This document shows, one piece after another, positions 1 through 11,465 of a DNA stretch of 64,000 bases; within the stretch, counting starts at the first letter, position 1; the number at the start of each line of letters is the position of its first letter. Under the pieces are notes generated by a model. That model saw only the letters and a program-made list of their open reading frames with translations, was not told the DNA's origin and ran no database searches. Position numbers and translations under genes: made by a program. Location: contig NC_088678.1 in assembly GCF_950023065.1 (NCBI RefSeq), positions 79,083,590 to 79,147,589 of the forward strand. The letters are read 5' to 3'. Source of the DNA: Planococcus citri. Lineage: Eukaryota; Arthropoda; Insecta; Hemiptera; Pseudococcidae.

Positions 1-639
1 TTCGGACTCGGCGACCTCGAATTAGTCGAAAACGACCCTTTACTCGATTTTTTTGAAAATCAAAAAAATCTAAAAAATGCAAAGGGGTTAGTTCATACAT
101 TTTTTTTTGGAAAAAAACTTTTTGTCGCCAATCGAGCTGAAAATCTGGTTCGAGAGGTTTTTTGGGATGGCGAATTCATTTCCGGTGTCAGATTTTCACC
201 AGATCGCTCTATTCTCTCGGAAACGGTCTTTTTTGAGATCAAAAATGACCCGAAAGAAAGTTGTCAAATTTCGCGATTTCAATGTCGTTTTCTGACTAAT
301 TTGAGGTCGCTGAATCCGAAAATGACGTTTGTTTTGCAAAAGGACTCGTATTCGGCGAAATAGTCACAATTTCTCACGGAAGAAAAGGCCCACAACGAAA
401 ATGGACAGCAGATTCGGACTCGGCGACCTCGAATTAGTCGAAAACGACCCTTTACTCGATTTTTTTGAAAATCAAAAAAATCCAAAAAATGCAAAGGGGT
501 TAGTTCATACATTTTTTTGGGCTAAAAAACTTTTTGTCGCCAATCGAACTGAAATTTGGGCTATGGGGGTTTTTTGGGACGCCGAATTCATTTCCGGTGT
601 CAGTTTTTTACCAGAGCGCTCCATTCTCTCGGAAACATC

Positions 640-3600
640 CTTTTCTTCATGTCAAAAATGACACGAAAAAAAGTTGTCAAATTTTGAATTTTTAATGACG
701 TTTTCTGACTAATTTGAGCACGCTGAATCCAAAAATGACGTTTGTTTTGCAATCGGATTCGTATTCGGCGAAATAGTCGCAATTTCTCGCAGAAGAAAAG
801 GCCCACGACGAAAATGGACAGCAGATTCGGACTCGGCGACCTCGAATTAGTCGAAAACGACCCTTTACTCGATTTTTTTGAAAATCAAAAAAATCCAAAA
901 AATGCAAAGGGGTTAGTTCATACATTTTTTTTTGGAAAAAAACTTTTTGTCGCCAATCGAGCTGAAAATCTGGTTCGAGAGGTTTTTTGGGATGGCGAAT
1001 TCATTTCCGGTGTCGGATTTTCACCAGATCGCTCTATTCTCTCGGAAACGGTCTTTTTTGAGATCAAAAATGACCCGAAAAAAAGTTGTCAAATTTTGAA
1101 TTTTTAATGACGTTTTCTGACTAATTTGAGCACGCTGAATCCAAAAATGACGTTTGTTTTGCAATCGGGCTCGTATTCGGCGAAATAGTCGCAATTTCTC
1201 ACTGAAGCAGCGTCTCTCGACAAAAATGGACACCAGTTTCGAACTCAGCGACCTCAAATTAGTCGAAAACGACACTTTACTCGATTTTTTGAAAATCAAA
1301 AAAATCCAAAAAATGCAAAGGGGTTAGTTCATACATTTTTTTGGGCTAAAAAACTTTTTGTCGCCAATCGAACTGAAATTTGGGCTATGGGGGTTTTTTG
1401 GGACGCCGAATTCATTTCCGGCGTCAGTTTTTCACTAGAGCGCTCCATTCTTGCAGAAAGACATTTTTTAAGATCAAAAATGACCCGAAAAAAAGTTGTC
1501 AAATTTTGAATTTTTAATGACGTTTTCTGACTAATTTGAGCACGCTGAATCCAAAAATGACGTTTGTTTTGCAATCGGATTCGTATTCGGCGAAATAGTC
1601 GCAATTTCTCGCAGAAGAAAAGGCCCACGACGAAAATGGACAGCAGATTCGGACTCGGCGACCTCGAATTAGTCGAAAACGACCCTTTACTCGATTTTTT
1701 TGAAAATCAAAAAAATCCAAAAAATGCAAAGGGGTTAGTTCATACATTTTTTTTTGGAAAAAAACTTTTTGTCGCCAATCGAGCTGAAAATCTGGTTCGA
1801 GAGGTTTTTTGGGATGGCGAATTCATTTCCGGTGTCAGATTTTCACCAGATCGCTCTATTCTCTCGGAAACGGTCTTTTTTGAGATCAAAAATGACCCGA
1901 AAAAAAGTTGTCAAATTTTGAATTTTTAATGACGTTTTCTGACTAATTTGAGCACGCTGAATCCAAAAATGACGTTTGTTTTGCAATCGGATTCGTATTC
2001 GGCGAAATAGTCGCAATTTCTCGCAGAAGAAAAGGCCCACGACGAAAATGGACAGCAGATTCGGACTCGGCGACCTCGAATTAGTCGAAAACGACCCTTT
2101 ACTCGATTTTTTTGAAAATCAAAAAAATCCAAAAAATGCAAAGGGGTTAGTTCATACATTTTTTTTTGGAAAAAAACTTTTTGTCGCCAATCGAGCTGAA
2201 AATCTGGTTCGAGAGGTTTTTTGGGATGGCGAATTCATTTCCGGTGTCAGATTTTCACCAGATCGCTCTATTCTCTCGGAAACATCCTTTTCTTCATGTC
2301 AAAAATGACACGAAAAAAAGTTGTCAAATTTTGAATTTTTAATGACGTTTTCTGACTAATTTGAGCACGCTGAATCCAAAAATGACGTTTGTTTTGCAAT
2401 CGGATTCGTATTCGGCGAAATAGTCGCAATTTCTCGCAGAAGAAAAGGCCCACGACGAAAATGGACAGCAGATTCGGACTCGGCGACCTCGAATTAGTCG
2501 AAAACGACCCTTTACTCGATTTTTTTGAAAATCAAAAAAATCCAAAAAATGCAAAGGGGTTAGTTCATACATTTTTTTTTGGAAAAAAACTTTTTGTCGC
2601 CAATCGAGCTGAAAATCTGGTTCGAGAGGTTTTTTGGGATGGCGAATTCATTTCCGGTGTCGGATTTTCACCAGATCGCTCTATTCTCTCGGAAACGGTC
2701 TTTTTTGAGATCAAAAATGACCCGAAAAAAAGTTGTCAAATTTTGAATTTTTAATGACGTTTTCTGACTAATTTGAGCACGCTGAATCCAAAAATGACGT
2801 TTGTTTTGCAATCGGGCTCGTATTCGGCGAAATAGTCGCAATTTCTCACTGAAGCAGCGTCTCTCGACAAAAATGGACACCAGTTTCGAACTCAGCGACC
2901 TCAAATTAGTCGAAAACGACACTTTACTCGATTTTTTGAAAATCAAAAAAATCCAAAAAATGCAAAGGGGTTAGTTCATACATTTTTTTGGGCTAAAAAA
3001 CTTTTTGTCGCCAATCGAACTGAAATTTGGGCTATGGGGGTTTTTTGGGACGCCGAATTCATTTCCGGCGTCAGTTTTTCACTAGAGCGCTCCATTCTTG
3101 CAGAAAGACATTTTTTAAGATCAAAAATGACCCGAAAAAAAGTTGTCAAATTTTGAATTTTTAATGACGTTTTCTGACTAATTTGAGCACGCTGAATCCA
3201 AAAATGACGTTTGTTTTGCAATCGGATTCGTATTCGGCGAAATAGTCGCAATTTCTCGCAGAAGAAAAGGCCCACGACGAAAATGGACAGCAGATTCGGA
3301 CTCGGCGACCTCGAATTAGTCGAAAACGACCCTTTACTCGATTTTTTTGAAAATCAAAAAAATCCAAAAAATGCAAAGGGGTTAGTTCATACATTTTTTT
3401 TTGGAAAAAAACTTTTTGTCGCCAATCGAGCTGAAAATCTGGTTCGAGAGGTTTTTTGGGATGGCGAATTCATTTCCGGTGTCAGATTTTCACCAGATCG
3501 CTCTATTCTCTCGGAAACGGTCTTTTTTGAGATCAAAAATGACCCGAAAAAAAGTTGTCAAATTTTGAATTTTTAATGACGTTTTCTGACTAATTTGAGC

Positions 3601-3960
3601 ACGCTGAATCCAAAAATGACGTTTGTTTTGCAATCGGATTCGTATTCGGCGAAATAGTCGCAATTTCTCGCAGAAGAAAAGGCCCACGACGAAAATGGAC
3701 AGCAGATTCGGACTCGGCGACCTCGAATTAGTCGAAAACGACCCTTTACTCGATTTTTTTGAAAATCAAAAAAATCCAAAAAATGCAAAGGGGTTAGTTC
3801 ATACATTTTTTTTTGGAAAAAAACTTTTTGTCGCCAATCGAGCTGAAAATCTGGTTCGAGAGGTTTTTTGGGATGGCGAATTCATTTCCGGTGTCAGATT
3901 TTCACCAGATCGCTCTATTCTCTCGGAAACATCCTTTTCTTCATGTCAAAAATGACACGA
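640..3960. repeat. Four-monomer higher-order unit, two tandem copies (1,647 bp)
   Basis: Every landmark between about 690 and 2310 recurs 1,647 bp downstream, for example 692/2339, 1021/2668, 1329/2976, 1514/3161, 1843/3490 and 1976/3623. The internal order of monomer classes is the same in both copies and the conceptual translations are identical, so the duplication is very recent. 1,647 bp equals four monomers. Confidence 0.93.
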
Positions 3961-6040
3961 AAAAAAGTTGTCAAATTTTGAATTTTTAATGACGTTTTCT
4001 GACTAATTTGAGCACGCTGAATCCAAAAATGACGTTTGTTTTGCAATCGGGCTCGTATTCGGCGAAATAGTCGCAATTTCTCACTGAAGCAGCGTCTCTC
4101 GACAAAAATGGACACCAGTTTCGAACTCAGCGACCTCAAATTAGTCGAAAACGACACTTTACTCGATTTTTTGAAAATAAAAAAAATCCAAAAAATCCAA
4201 AGGGGTTAGTTCATCCATTTTTTTGAGAAAAAAACTTGTTGTCGCCACTCGAACTGAAATTTGGGCTATGGGGGTTTTTTGGGGCGGCGAATTCATTTCC
4301 GGCGTCAGTTTTTCACTAGAGCGCTCCATTCTTGGAGAAAGACATTTTTTAAGATCAAAAATGACCCGAAAAAAAGTTGTCAAATTTTGAATTTTTAATG
4401 ACGTTTTCTGACTAATTTGAGCACGCTGAATCCAAAAATGACGTTTGTTTTGCAATCGGATTCGTATTCGGCGAAATAGTCGCAATTTCTCGCAGAAGAA
4501 AAGGCCCACGACGAAAATGGACAGCAGATTCGGACTCGGCGACCTCGAATTAGTCGAAAACGACCCTTTACTCGATTTTTTTGAAAATCAAAAAAATCCA
4601 AAAAATGCAAAGGGGTTAGTTCATACATTTTTTTTTGGAAAAAAACTTTTTGTCGCCAATCGAGCTGAAAATCTGGTTCGAGAGGTTTTTTGGGATGGCG
4701 AATTCATTTCCGGTGTCAGATTTTCACCAGATCGCTCTATTCTCTCGGAAACGGTCTTTTTTGAGATCAAAAATGACCCGAAAAAAAGTTGTCAAATTTT
4801 GAATTTTTAATGACGTTTTCTGACTAATTTGAGCACGCTGAATCCAAAAATGACGTTTGTTTTGCAATCGGATTCGTATTCGGCGAAATAGTCGCAATTT
4901 CTCGCAGAAGAAAAGGCCCACGACGAAAATGGACAGCAGATTCGGACTCGGCGACCTCGAATTAGTCGAAAACGACCCTTTACTCGATTTTTTTGAAAAT
5001 CAAAAAAATCCAAAAAATGCAAAGGGGTTAGTTCATACATTTTTTTTTGGAAAAAAACTTTTTGTCGCCAATCGAGCTGAAAATCTGGTTCGAGAGGTTT
5101 TTTGGGATGGCGAATTCATTTCCGGTGTCAGATTTTCACCAGATCGCTCTATTCTCTCGGAAACATCCTTTTCTTCATGTCAAAAATGACACGAAAAAAA
5201 GTTGTCAAATTTTGAATTTTTAATGACGTTTTCTGACTAATTTGAGCACGCTGAATCCAAAAATGACGTTTGTTTTGCAATCGGGCTCGTATTCGGCGAA
5301 ATAGTCGCAATTTCTCACTGAAGCAGCGTCTCTCGACAAAAATGGACACCAGTTTCGAACTCAGCGACCTCAAATTAGTCGAAAACGACACTTTACTCGA
5401 TTTTTTGAAAATAAAAAAAATCCAAAAAATCCAAAGGGGTTAGTTCATCCATTTTTTTGAGAAAAAAACTTGTTGTCGCCACTCGAACTGAAATTTGGGC
5501 TATGGGGGTTTTTTGGGGCGGCGAATTCATTTCCGGCGTCAGTTTTTCACTAGAGCGCTCCATTCTTGCAGAAAGACATTTTTTAAGATCAAAAATGACC
5601 CGAAAAAAAGTTGTCAAATTTTGAATTTTTAATGACGTTTTCTGACTAATTTGAGCACGCTGAATCCAAAAATGACGTTTGTTTTGCAATCGGATTCGTA
5701 TTCGGCGAAATAGTCGCAATTTCTCGCAGAAGAAAAGGCCCACGACGAAAATGGACAGCAGATTCGGACTCGGCGACCTCGAATTAGTCGAAAACGACCC
5801 TTTACTCGATTTTTTTGAAAATCAAAAAAATCCAAAAAATGCAAAGGGGTTGTTAGTTCATACATTTTTTTTTGGAAAAAAACTTTTTGTCGCCAATCGA
5901 GCTGAAAATCTGGTTCGAGAGGTTTTTTGGGATGGCGAATTCATTTCCGGTGTCGGATTTTCACCAGATCGCTCTATTCTCTCGGAAACGGTCTTTTTTG
6001 AGATCAAAAATGACCCGAAAAAAAGTTGTCAAATTTTGAA
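3915..6040. repeat. Three-monomer higher-order unit (1,234 bp)
   Basis: Landmarks recur at 1,234 bp (3915/5149, 4159/5393, 4395/5629, 4445/5679), which is three monomers and includes the class with GTTGTCGCCACTC. The first copy has CTTGGAG where the second has CTTGCAG. The segment 5149-5743 is seen again at 7623-8217. A 3-bp insertion (GGGGTTGTTAG) marks the copy at about 5850. Confidence 0.9.
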
Positions 6041-9000
6041 TTTTTAATGACGTTTTCTGACTAATTTGAGCACGCTGAATCCAAAAATGACGTTTGTTTT
6101 GCAATCGGATTCGTATTCGGCGAAATAGTCGCAATTTCTCGCAGAAGAAAAGGCCCACGACGAAAATGGACAGCAGATTCGGACTCGGCGACCTCGAATT
6201 AGTCGAAAACGACCCTTTACTCGATTTTTTTGAAAATCAAAAAAATCCAAAAAATGCAAAGGGGTTAGTTCATACATTTTTTTTTGGAAAAAAACTTTTT
6301 GTCGCCAATCGAGCTGAAGATCTGGTTCGAGAGGTTTTTTGGGATGGCGAATTCATTTCCGGTGTCAGATTTTCACCAGATCGCTCTATTCTCTCGGAAA
6401 CGGTCTTTTTTGAGATCAAAAATGACCCGAAAGAAAGTTGTCAAATTTCGCGATTTCAATGTCGTTTTCTGACTAATTTGAGGTCGCTGAATCCGAAAAT
6501 GACGTTTGTTTTGCAAAAGGACTCGTATTCGGCGAAATAGTCACAATTTCTCACGGAAGAAAAGGCCCACAACGAAAATGGACAGCAGATTCGGACTCGG
6601 CGACCTCGAATTAGTCGAAAACGACCCTTTACTCGATTTTTTTGAAAATCAAAAAAATCCAAAAAATGCAAAGGGGTTAGTTCATACATTTTTTTGGGCT
6701 AAAAAACTTTTTGTCGCCAATCGAACTGAAATTTGGGCTATGGGGGTTTTTTGGGATGGCGAATTCATTTCCGGTGTCAGTTTTTTACCAGAGCGCTCCA
6801 TTCTCTCGGAAACATCCTTTTCTTCATGTCAAAAATGACACGAAAAAAAGTTGTCAAATTTTGAATTTTTAATGACGTTTTCTGACTAATTTGAGCACGC
6901 TGAATCCAAAAATGACGTTTGTTTTGCAATCGGATTCGTATTCGGCGAAATAGTCGCAATTTCTCGCAGAAGAAAAGGCCCACGACGAAAATGGACAGCA
7001 GATTCGGACTCGGCGACCTCGAATTAGTCGAAAACGACCCTTTACTCGATTTTTTTGAAAATCAAAAAAATCTAAAAAATGCAAAGGGGTTAGTTCATAC
7101 ATTTTTTTTTGGAAAAAAACTTTTTGTCGCCAATCGAGCTGAAAATCTGGTTCGAGAGGTTTTTTGGGATGGCGAATTCATTTCCGGTGTCGGATTTTCA
7201 CCAGATCGCTCTATTCTCTCGGAAACGGTCTTTTTTGAGATCAAAAATGACCCGAAAAAAAGTTGTCAAATTTTGAATTTTTAATGACGTTTTCTGACTA
7301 ATTTGAGCACGCTGAATCCAAAAATGACGTAGTTTTTGCAATCGGGCTCGTATTCGGCGAAATAGTCGCAATTTCTCACTGAAGCAGCGTCTCTCGACAA
7401 AAATGGACACCAGTTTCGAACTCAGCGACCTCGAATTAGTCGAAAACGACCCTTTACTCGATTTTTTTGAAAATCAAAAAAATCCAAAAAATGCAAAGGG
7501 GTTAGTTCATACATTTTTTTTTGGAAAAAAACTTTTTGTCGCCAATCGAGCTGAAAATCTGGTTCGAGAGGTTTTTTGGGATGGCGAATTCATTTCCGGT
7601 GTCAGATTTTCACCAGATCGCTCTATTCTCTCGGAAACATCCTTTTCTTCATGTCAAAAATGACACGAAAAAAAGTTGTCAAATTTTGAATTTTTAATGA
7701 CGTTTTCTGACTAATTTGAGCACGCTGAATCCAAAAATGACGTTTGTTTTGCAATCGGGCTCGTATTCGGCGAAATAGTCGCAATTTCTCACTGAAGCAG
7801 CGTCTCTCGACAAAAATGGACACCAGTTTCGAACTCAGCGACCTCAAATTAGTCGAAAACGACACTTTACTCGATTTTTTGAAAATAAAAAAAATCCAAA
7901 AAATCCAAAGGGGTTAGTTCATCCATTTTTTTGAGAAAAAAACTTGTTGTCGCCACTCGAACTGAAATTTGGGCTATGGGGGTTTTTTGGGGCGGCGAAT
8001 TCATTTCCGGCGTCAGTTTTTCACTAGAGCGCTCCATTCTTGCAGAAAGACATTTTTTAAGATCAAAAATGACCCGAAAAAAAGTTGTCAAATTTTGAAT
8101 TTTTAATGACGTTTTCTGACTAATTTGAGCACGCTGAATCCAAAAATGACGTTTGTTTTGCAATCGGATTCGTATTCGGCGAAATAGTCGCAATTTCTCG
8201 CAGAAGAAAAGGCCCACGACGAAAATGGACAGCAGATTCGGACTCGGCGACCTCGAATTAGTCGAAAACGACCCTTTACTCGATTTTTTTGAAAATCAAA
8301 AAAATCCAAAAAATGCAAAGGGGTTAGTTCATACATTTTTTTGGGCTAAAAAACTTTTTGTCGCCAATCGAACTGAAATTTGGGCTATGGGGGTTTTTTG
8401 GGACGCCGAATTCATTTCCGGTGTCAGTTTTTTACCAGAGCGCTCCATTCTCTCGGAAACATCCTTTTCTTCATGTCAAAAATGACACGAAAAAAAGTTG
8501 TCAAATTTTGAATTTTTAATGACGTTTTCTGACTAATTTGAGCACGCTGAATCCAAAAATGACGTTTGTTTTGCAATCGGATTCGTATTCGGCGAAATAG
8601 TCGCAATTTCTCGCAGAAGAAAAGGCCCACGACGAAAATGGACAGCAGATTCGGACTCGGCGACCTCGAATTAGTCGAAAACGACCCTTTACTCGATTTT
8701 TTTGAAAATCAAAAAAATCCAAAAAATGCAAAGGGGTTAGTTCATACATTTTTTTTTGGAAAAAAACTTTTTGTCGCCAATCGAGCTGAAAATCTGGTTC
8801 GAGAGGTTTTTTGGGATGGCGAATTCATTTCCGGTGTCAGATTTTCACCAGATCGCTCTATTCTCTCGGAAACGGTCTTTTTTGAGATCAAAAATGACCC
8901 GAAAGAAAGTTGTCAAATTTCGCGATTTCAATGTCGTTTTCTGACTAATTTGAGGTCGCTGAATCCGAAAATGACGTTTGTTTTGCAAAAGGACTCGTAT

Positions 9001-9504
9001 TCGGCGAAATAGTCACAATTTCTCACGGAAGAAAAGGCCCACAACGAAAATGGACAGCAGATTCGGACTCGGCGACCTCGAATTAGTCGAAAACGACCCT
9101 TTACTCGATTTTTTTGAAAATCAAAAAAATCCAAAAAATGCAAAGGGGTTAGTTCATACATTTTTTTGGGCTAAAAAACTTTTTGTCGCCAATCGAACTG
9201 AAATTTGGGCTATGGGGGTTTTTTGGGACGCCGAATTCATTTCCGGTGTCAGTTTTTTACCAGAGCGCTCCATTCTCTCGGAAACATCCTTTTCTTCATG
9301 TCAAAAATGACACGAAAAAAAGTTGTCAAATTTTGAATTTTTAATGACGTTTTCTGACTAATTTGAGCACGCTGAATCCGAAAATGACGTTTGTTTTGCG
9401 ATCGGACTCGTACTCGGCGAGATAGTCGCAATTTCTCACAGAAGAAAAGGCCCACGACAAAAATGGACACCAGATTCAGACTCAGCGATCTCAAATTAGT
9501 CAAA

Positions 9505-9955
9505 AACGACCTTTTACTCGATTTTTTTGAAAATCAAAAAAATTCAAAAAATGCAAAGGGGTTAGTTCATACATTTTTTTGGGCAAAAAAACTTTTGGTC
9601 ACCAATTGAGCTGAGAATTTGGTTCGGGGGTTTTTTTTTGGGACGGCGAATTCATTTCCGGCGTCAGATTTTCACCAGAGCGCTCCATTCTCTCAGAAAC
9701 GTCTCATGTTTGGCCTTTAAAATGAGCCAAAAAAAGGTCATCAAAATATGTATTGAATCTTTTATAATGTTTTTTGACTAATTCGAGGTAGCTGAGCTCG
9801 AGTATGATGTTCGCATTGCTCCTCAGTGCATCGTTTTTGAGCCAATTGAAATTTTCAAACGTGTTTTCTCTTCGAAGATGTGACTGGTGCTGCAAAATAG
9901 GCGTAGGATTCTAACTCGGTGACTTTGAATTAGTCGGAAAACACCCATTACGCTC
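9505..9955. repeat. Decayed edge monomers of the satellite
   Basis: The last units keep recognisable landmarks (TTTTTTGACTAATTCGAGGT, and GACTTTGAATTAGTCGG in place of GACCTCGAATTAGTCG) but carry many substitutions, unlike the near-identical interior copies. This is the usual state at the edge of an array, where unequal exchange no longer homogenises copies. Confidence 0.8.
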
Positions 9956-10247
9956 GTTTACTTGTCAGCTGAAATTTTACCAAAAATAATCGGGAAAACT
10001 ATTCTTACTCTTTTGGTATATCGGTGTTTTCCAAATGTTTCTCCAAGTTTAACAAATAAATAGTCTCCGGCCAAGTTAAGGTTAATGGCCGTATTTTATT
10101 CATGTATCTGGAAAATATGATGATTGAGTGAAAGCGAATTGAATTCATCATAAGCATTCGTAATAAAGAATGAGTCTTTATATGTACTTATGTTGATGTC
10201 GATATATGAAATAAAATAAAAGCATTCTACATATATCAGATTGTGCA

Positions 10248-10504
10248 TTTTCTCAGGTAAGTAAACAATTCATTCAGTGCTCAACTGTGGGTAAAGTGTG
10301 CACTGGATACTTGTATCTAGAAAATCGAGCTATTTGAATCAAAACTGATCTCACATTCGGGTTCAACGACCTCGAATTAGCAAGTATTCATTTCCTCAGG
10401 TAAGTAAAATACTCAATTTTATGAACTCAAATCATTTTATCTCGAAAACCGAGCTATTTAGCTCAAAACTGATCTCATATTCGGGTTCAGCGACCTCGAA
10501 TTAG
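10248..10504. repeat. Two-copy ~124-bp tandem duplication carrying satellite words
   Basis: Two copies share CTCAGGTAAGTAAA, then a segment with GAAAAtCGAGCTATTT and CAAAACTGATCTCA, and end in ATTCGGGTTCA(A/G)CGACCTCGA followed by ATTAG. The last part matches the satellite landmark ATTCGGACTCGGCGACCTCG, but the rest of the unit does not resemble the 412-bp monomer. Confidence 0.7.
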
Positions 10505-11166
10505 TAATAATCCACCAATAGCAATCGAAAATGTAATAATTTATTCTAAAAATCTGGTTCATCTCCTTAAAAACCCCTTTTACATCTCTAAAATTGTACT
10601 AATAAACATTCAGAATAACAACGCTGAGATCCAAATTGCTCAATTCATTTTTAAAAATTCGCCAACTGTATTAATATACTCAAAACGCAATTAAAAATAC
10701 TCAATTTTTCGTAAAAATACGACCGACTTTGCTCAAAAAATAAATTCGCCTGCAGATACACGAGTATGCAACTCATTTAACTTCAAAAACTCGAGTTCTG
10801 ATTGGTCGCAGCATAAACCAATCAAAATCCACGATATTTCTGCAAAAAAATCGTGAAGTTTTCGATTTTAAACAATTTTTCTAAATTACCACGTAATTAC
10901 CGTAATTTTATCAAAAGTCGAAACGCGATCGCAGCGCTATCTATGTGACGAGAAGTGAAACAACCAGTAAACAGAGAATGATTTTCAGAGCAGCGCTGCG
11001 AGCGGTCAAAATCGGAACTTCTATTGTACTCTTGATTTTCGAAAGAAAAAGAACGTTTGGCTTTGCTTTTTCGAGGAGAACAAAAGAAGTTCTTGTTTTC
11101 TACACCAGAGGAACAGACAGCGCTGCTTCGAATTTTACACACAGAACGCCGTAGTTCGTTGATATT

Positions 11167-11182
11167 CCGATAGATGGCGCTA
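11167..11182 (+). promoter_or_regulatory. CTCF-like site
   Basis: CCGATAGATGGCGCTA matches the general animal CTCF consensus CCACYAGRKGGCGCTA at 14 of 16 positions, including the whole AG-RKGGCGC core. It lies between the satellite and the first gene, where a boundary element would make sense. A single motif match in AT-rich DNA is only suggestive. A weaker reverse-strand relative (ATAGATAGCGC) lies near 10934-10944. Confidence 0.35.
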
Positions 11183-11465
11183 GACGTTTATTTAAAAATT
11201 AATTTCGGATATTTTTTCATCGGAAATTTACGAATTTATCGATTTAGCGACGAATTTTTTCGCAGAAAATGTCGAAATAGGGGTTTTTGAATACGGGGAA
11301 TTCAATGGTGATGTTTATTTTAGCGCTAAATGAATTATTTGATGTTAGAATAACGATGTTAAGCGTATGATTTGATATCAACTTGTGTTTTAAGCTCGAG
11401 TGAACGTTGTATTCGGTAAATTTAAAGTCACTTACCTCAAATTTGAGTTTTGTCTTGATCGCTGA

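Larger units (their letters stand above)
1..9955. repeat. Satellite array, ~412-bp monomer, with higher-order repeats
   Basis: About 24 head-to-tail copies of a ~412-bp unit run from before the left edge of the window to about 9955. Counting from the word TAGTTCAT before the T tract, copies begin near 90, 507, 920, 1332, 1742, 2154, 2567, 2979, 3389, 3801, 4211, 4623, 5035, 5449, 5860, 6272, 6684, 7097, 7510, 7920, 8332, 8744, 9157 and 9570. Monomers fall into classes: one with TTTTTTTTGGAAAAAAAC and GAGCTGAAAATC, one with GGGCTAAAAAAC and GAACTGAAATTTGG, and one with TTTTTTTGAGAAAAAAAC and GTTGTCGCCACTC. A second variable segment ends in CGGTC, CATCC or AGACATT. Both strands have open frames of 60-150 codons in nearly every monomer; these look like a side effect of composition, not genes. 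The array continues beyond the window. Confidence 0.97.
9956..11465. other. Intergenic region between satellite and CFAP206
   Basis: I see no gene here. A short tandem duplication with satellite-like words lies at 10248-10504 and a CTCF-like site at 11167-11182; both are listed separately. Overlapping 69- and 81-codon open frames on opposite strands at 10897-11154 show no family resemblance. The rest is AT-rich single-copy-looking sequence. Confidence 0.6.

Noticed and set aside
107..9609. Dozens of 60-150-codon open frames on both strands in the first 9.6 kb
   Set aside because: They recur once per satellite monomer, overlap on opposite strands, and show no protein family features; they follow from repeat composition.
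10897..11154. Overlapping 69- and 81-codon frames on opposite strands
   Set aside because: No domain, no splice context and mutually antisense; probably chance in a slightly GC-richer patch.
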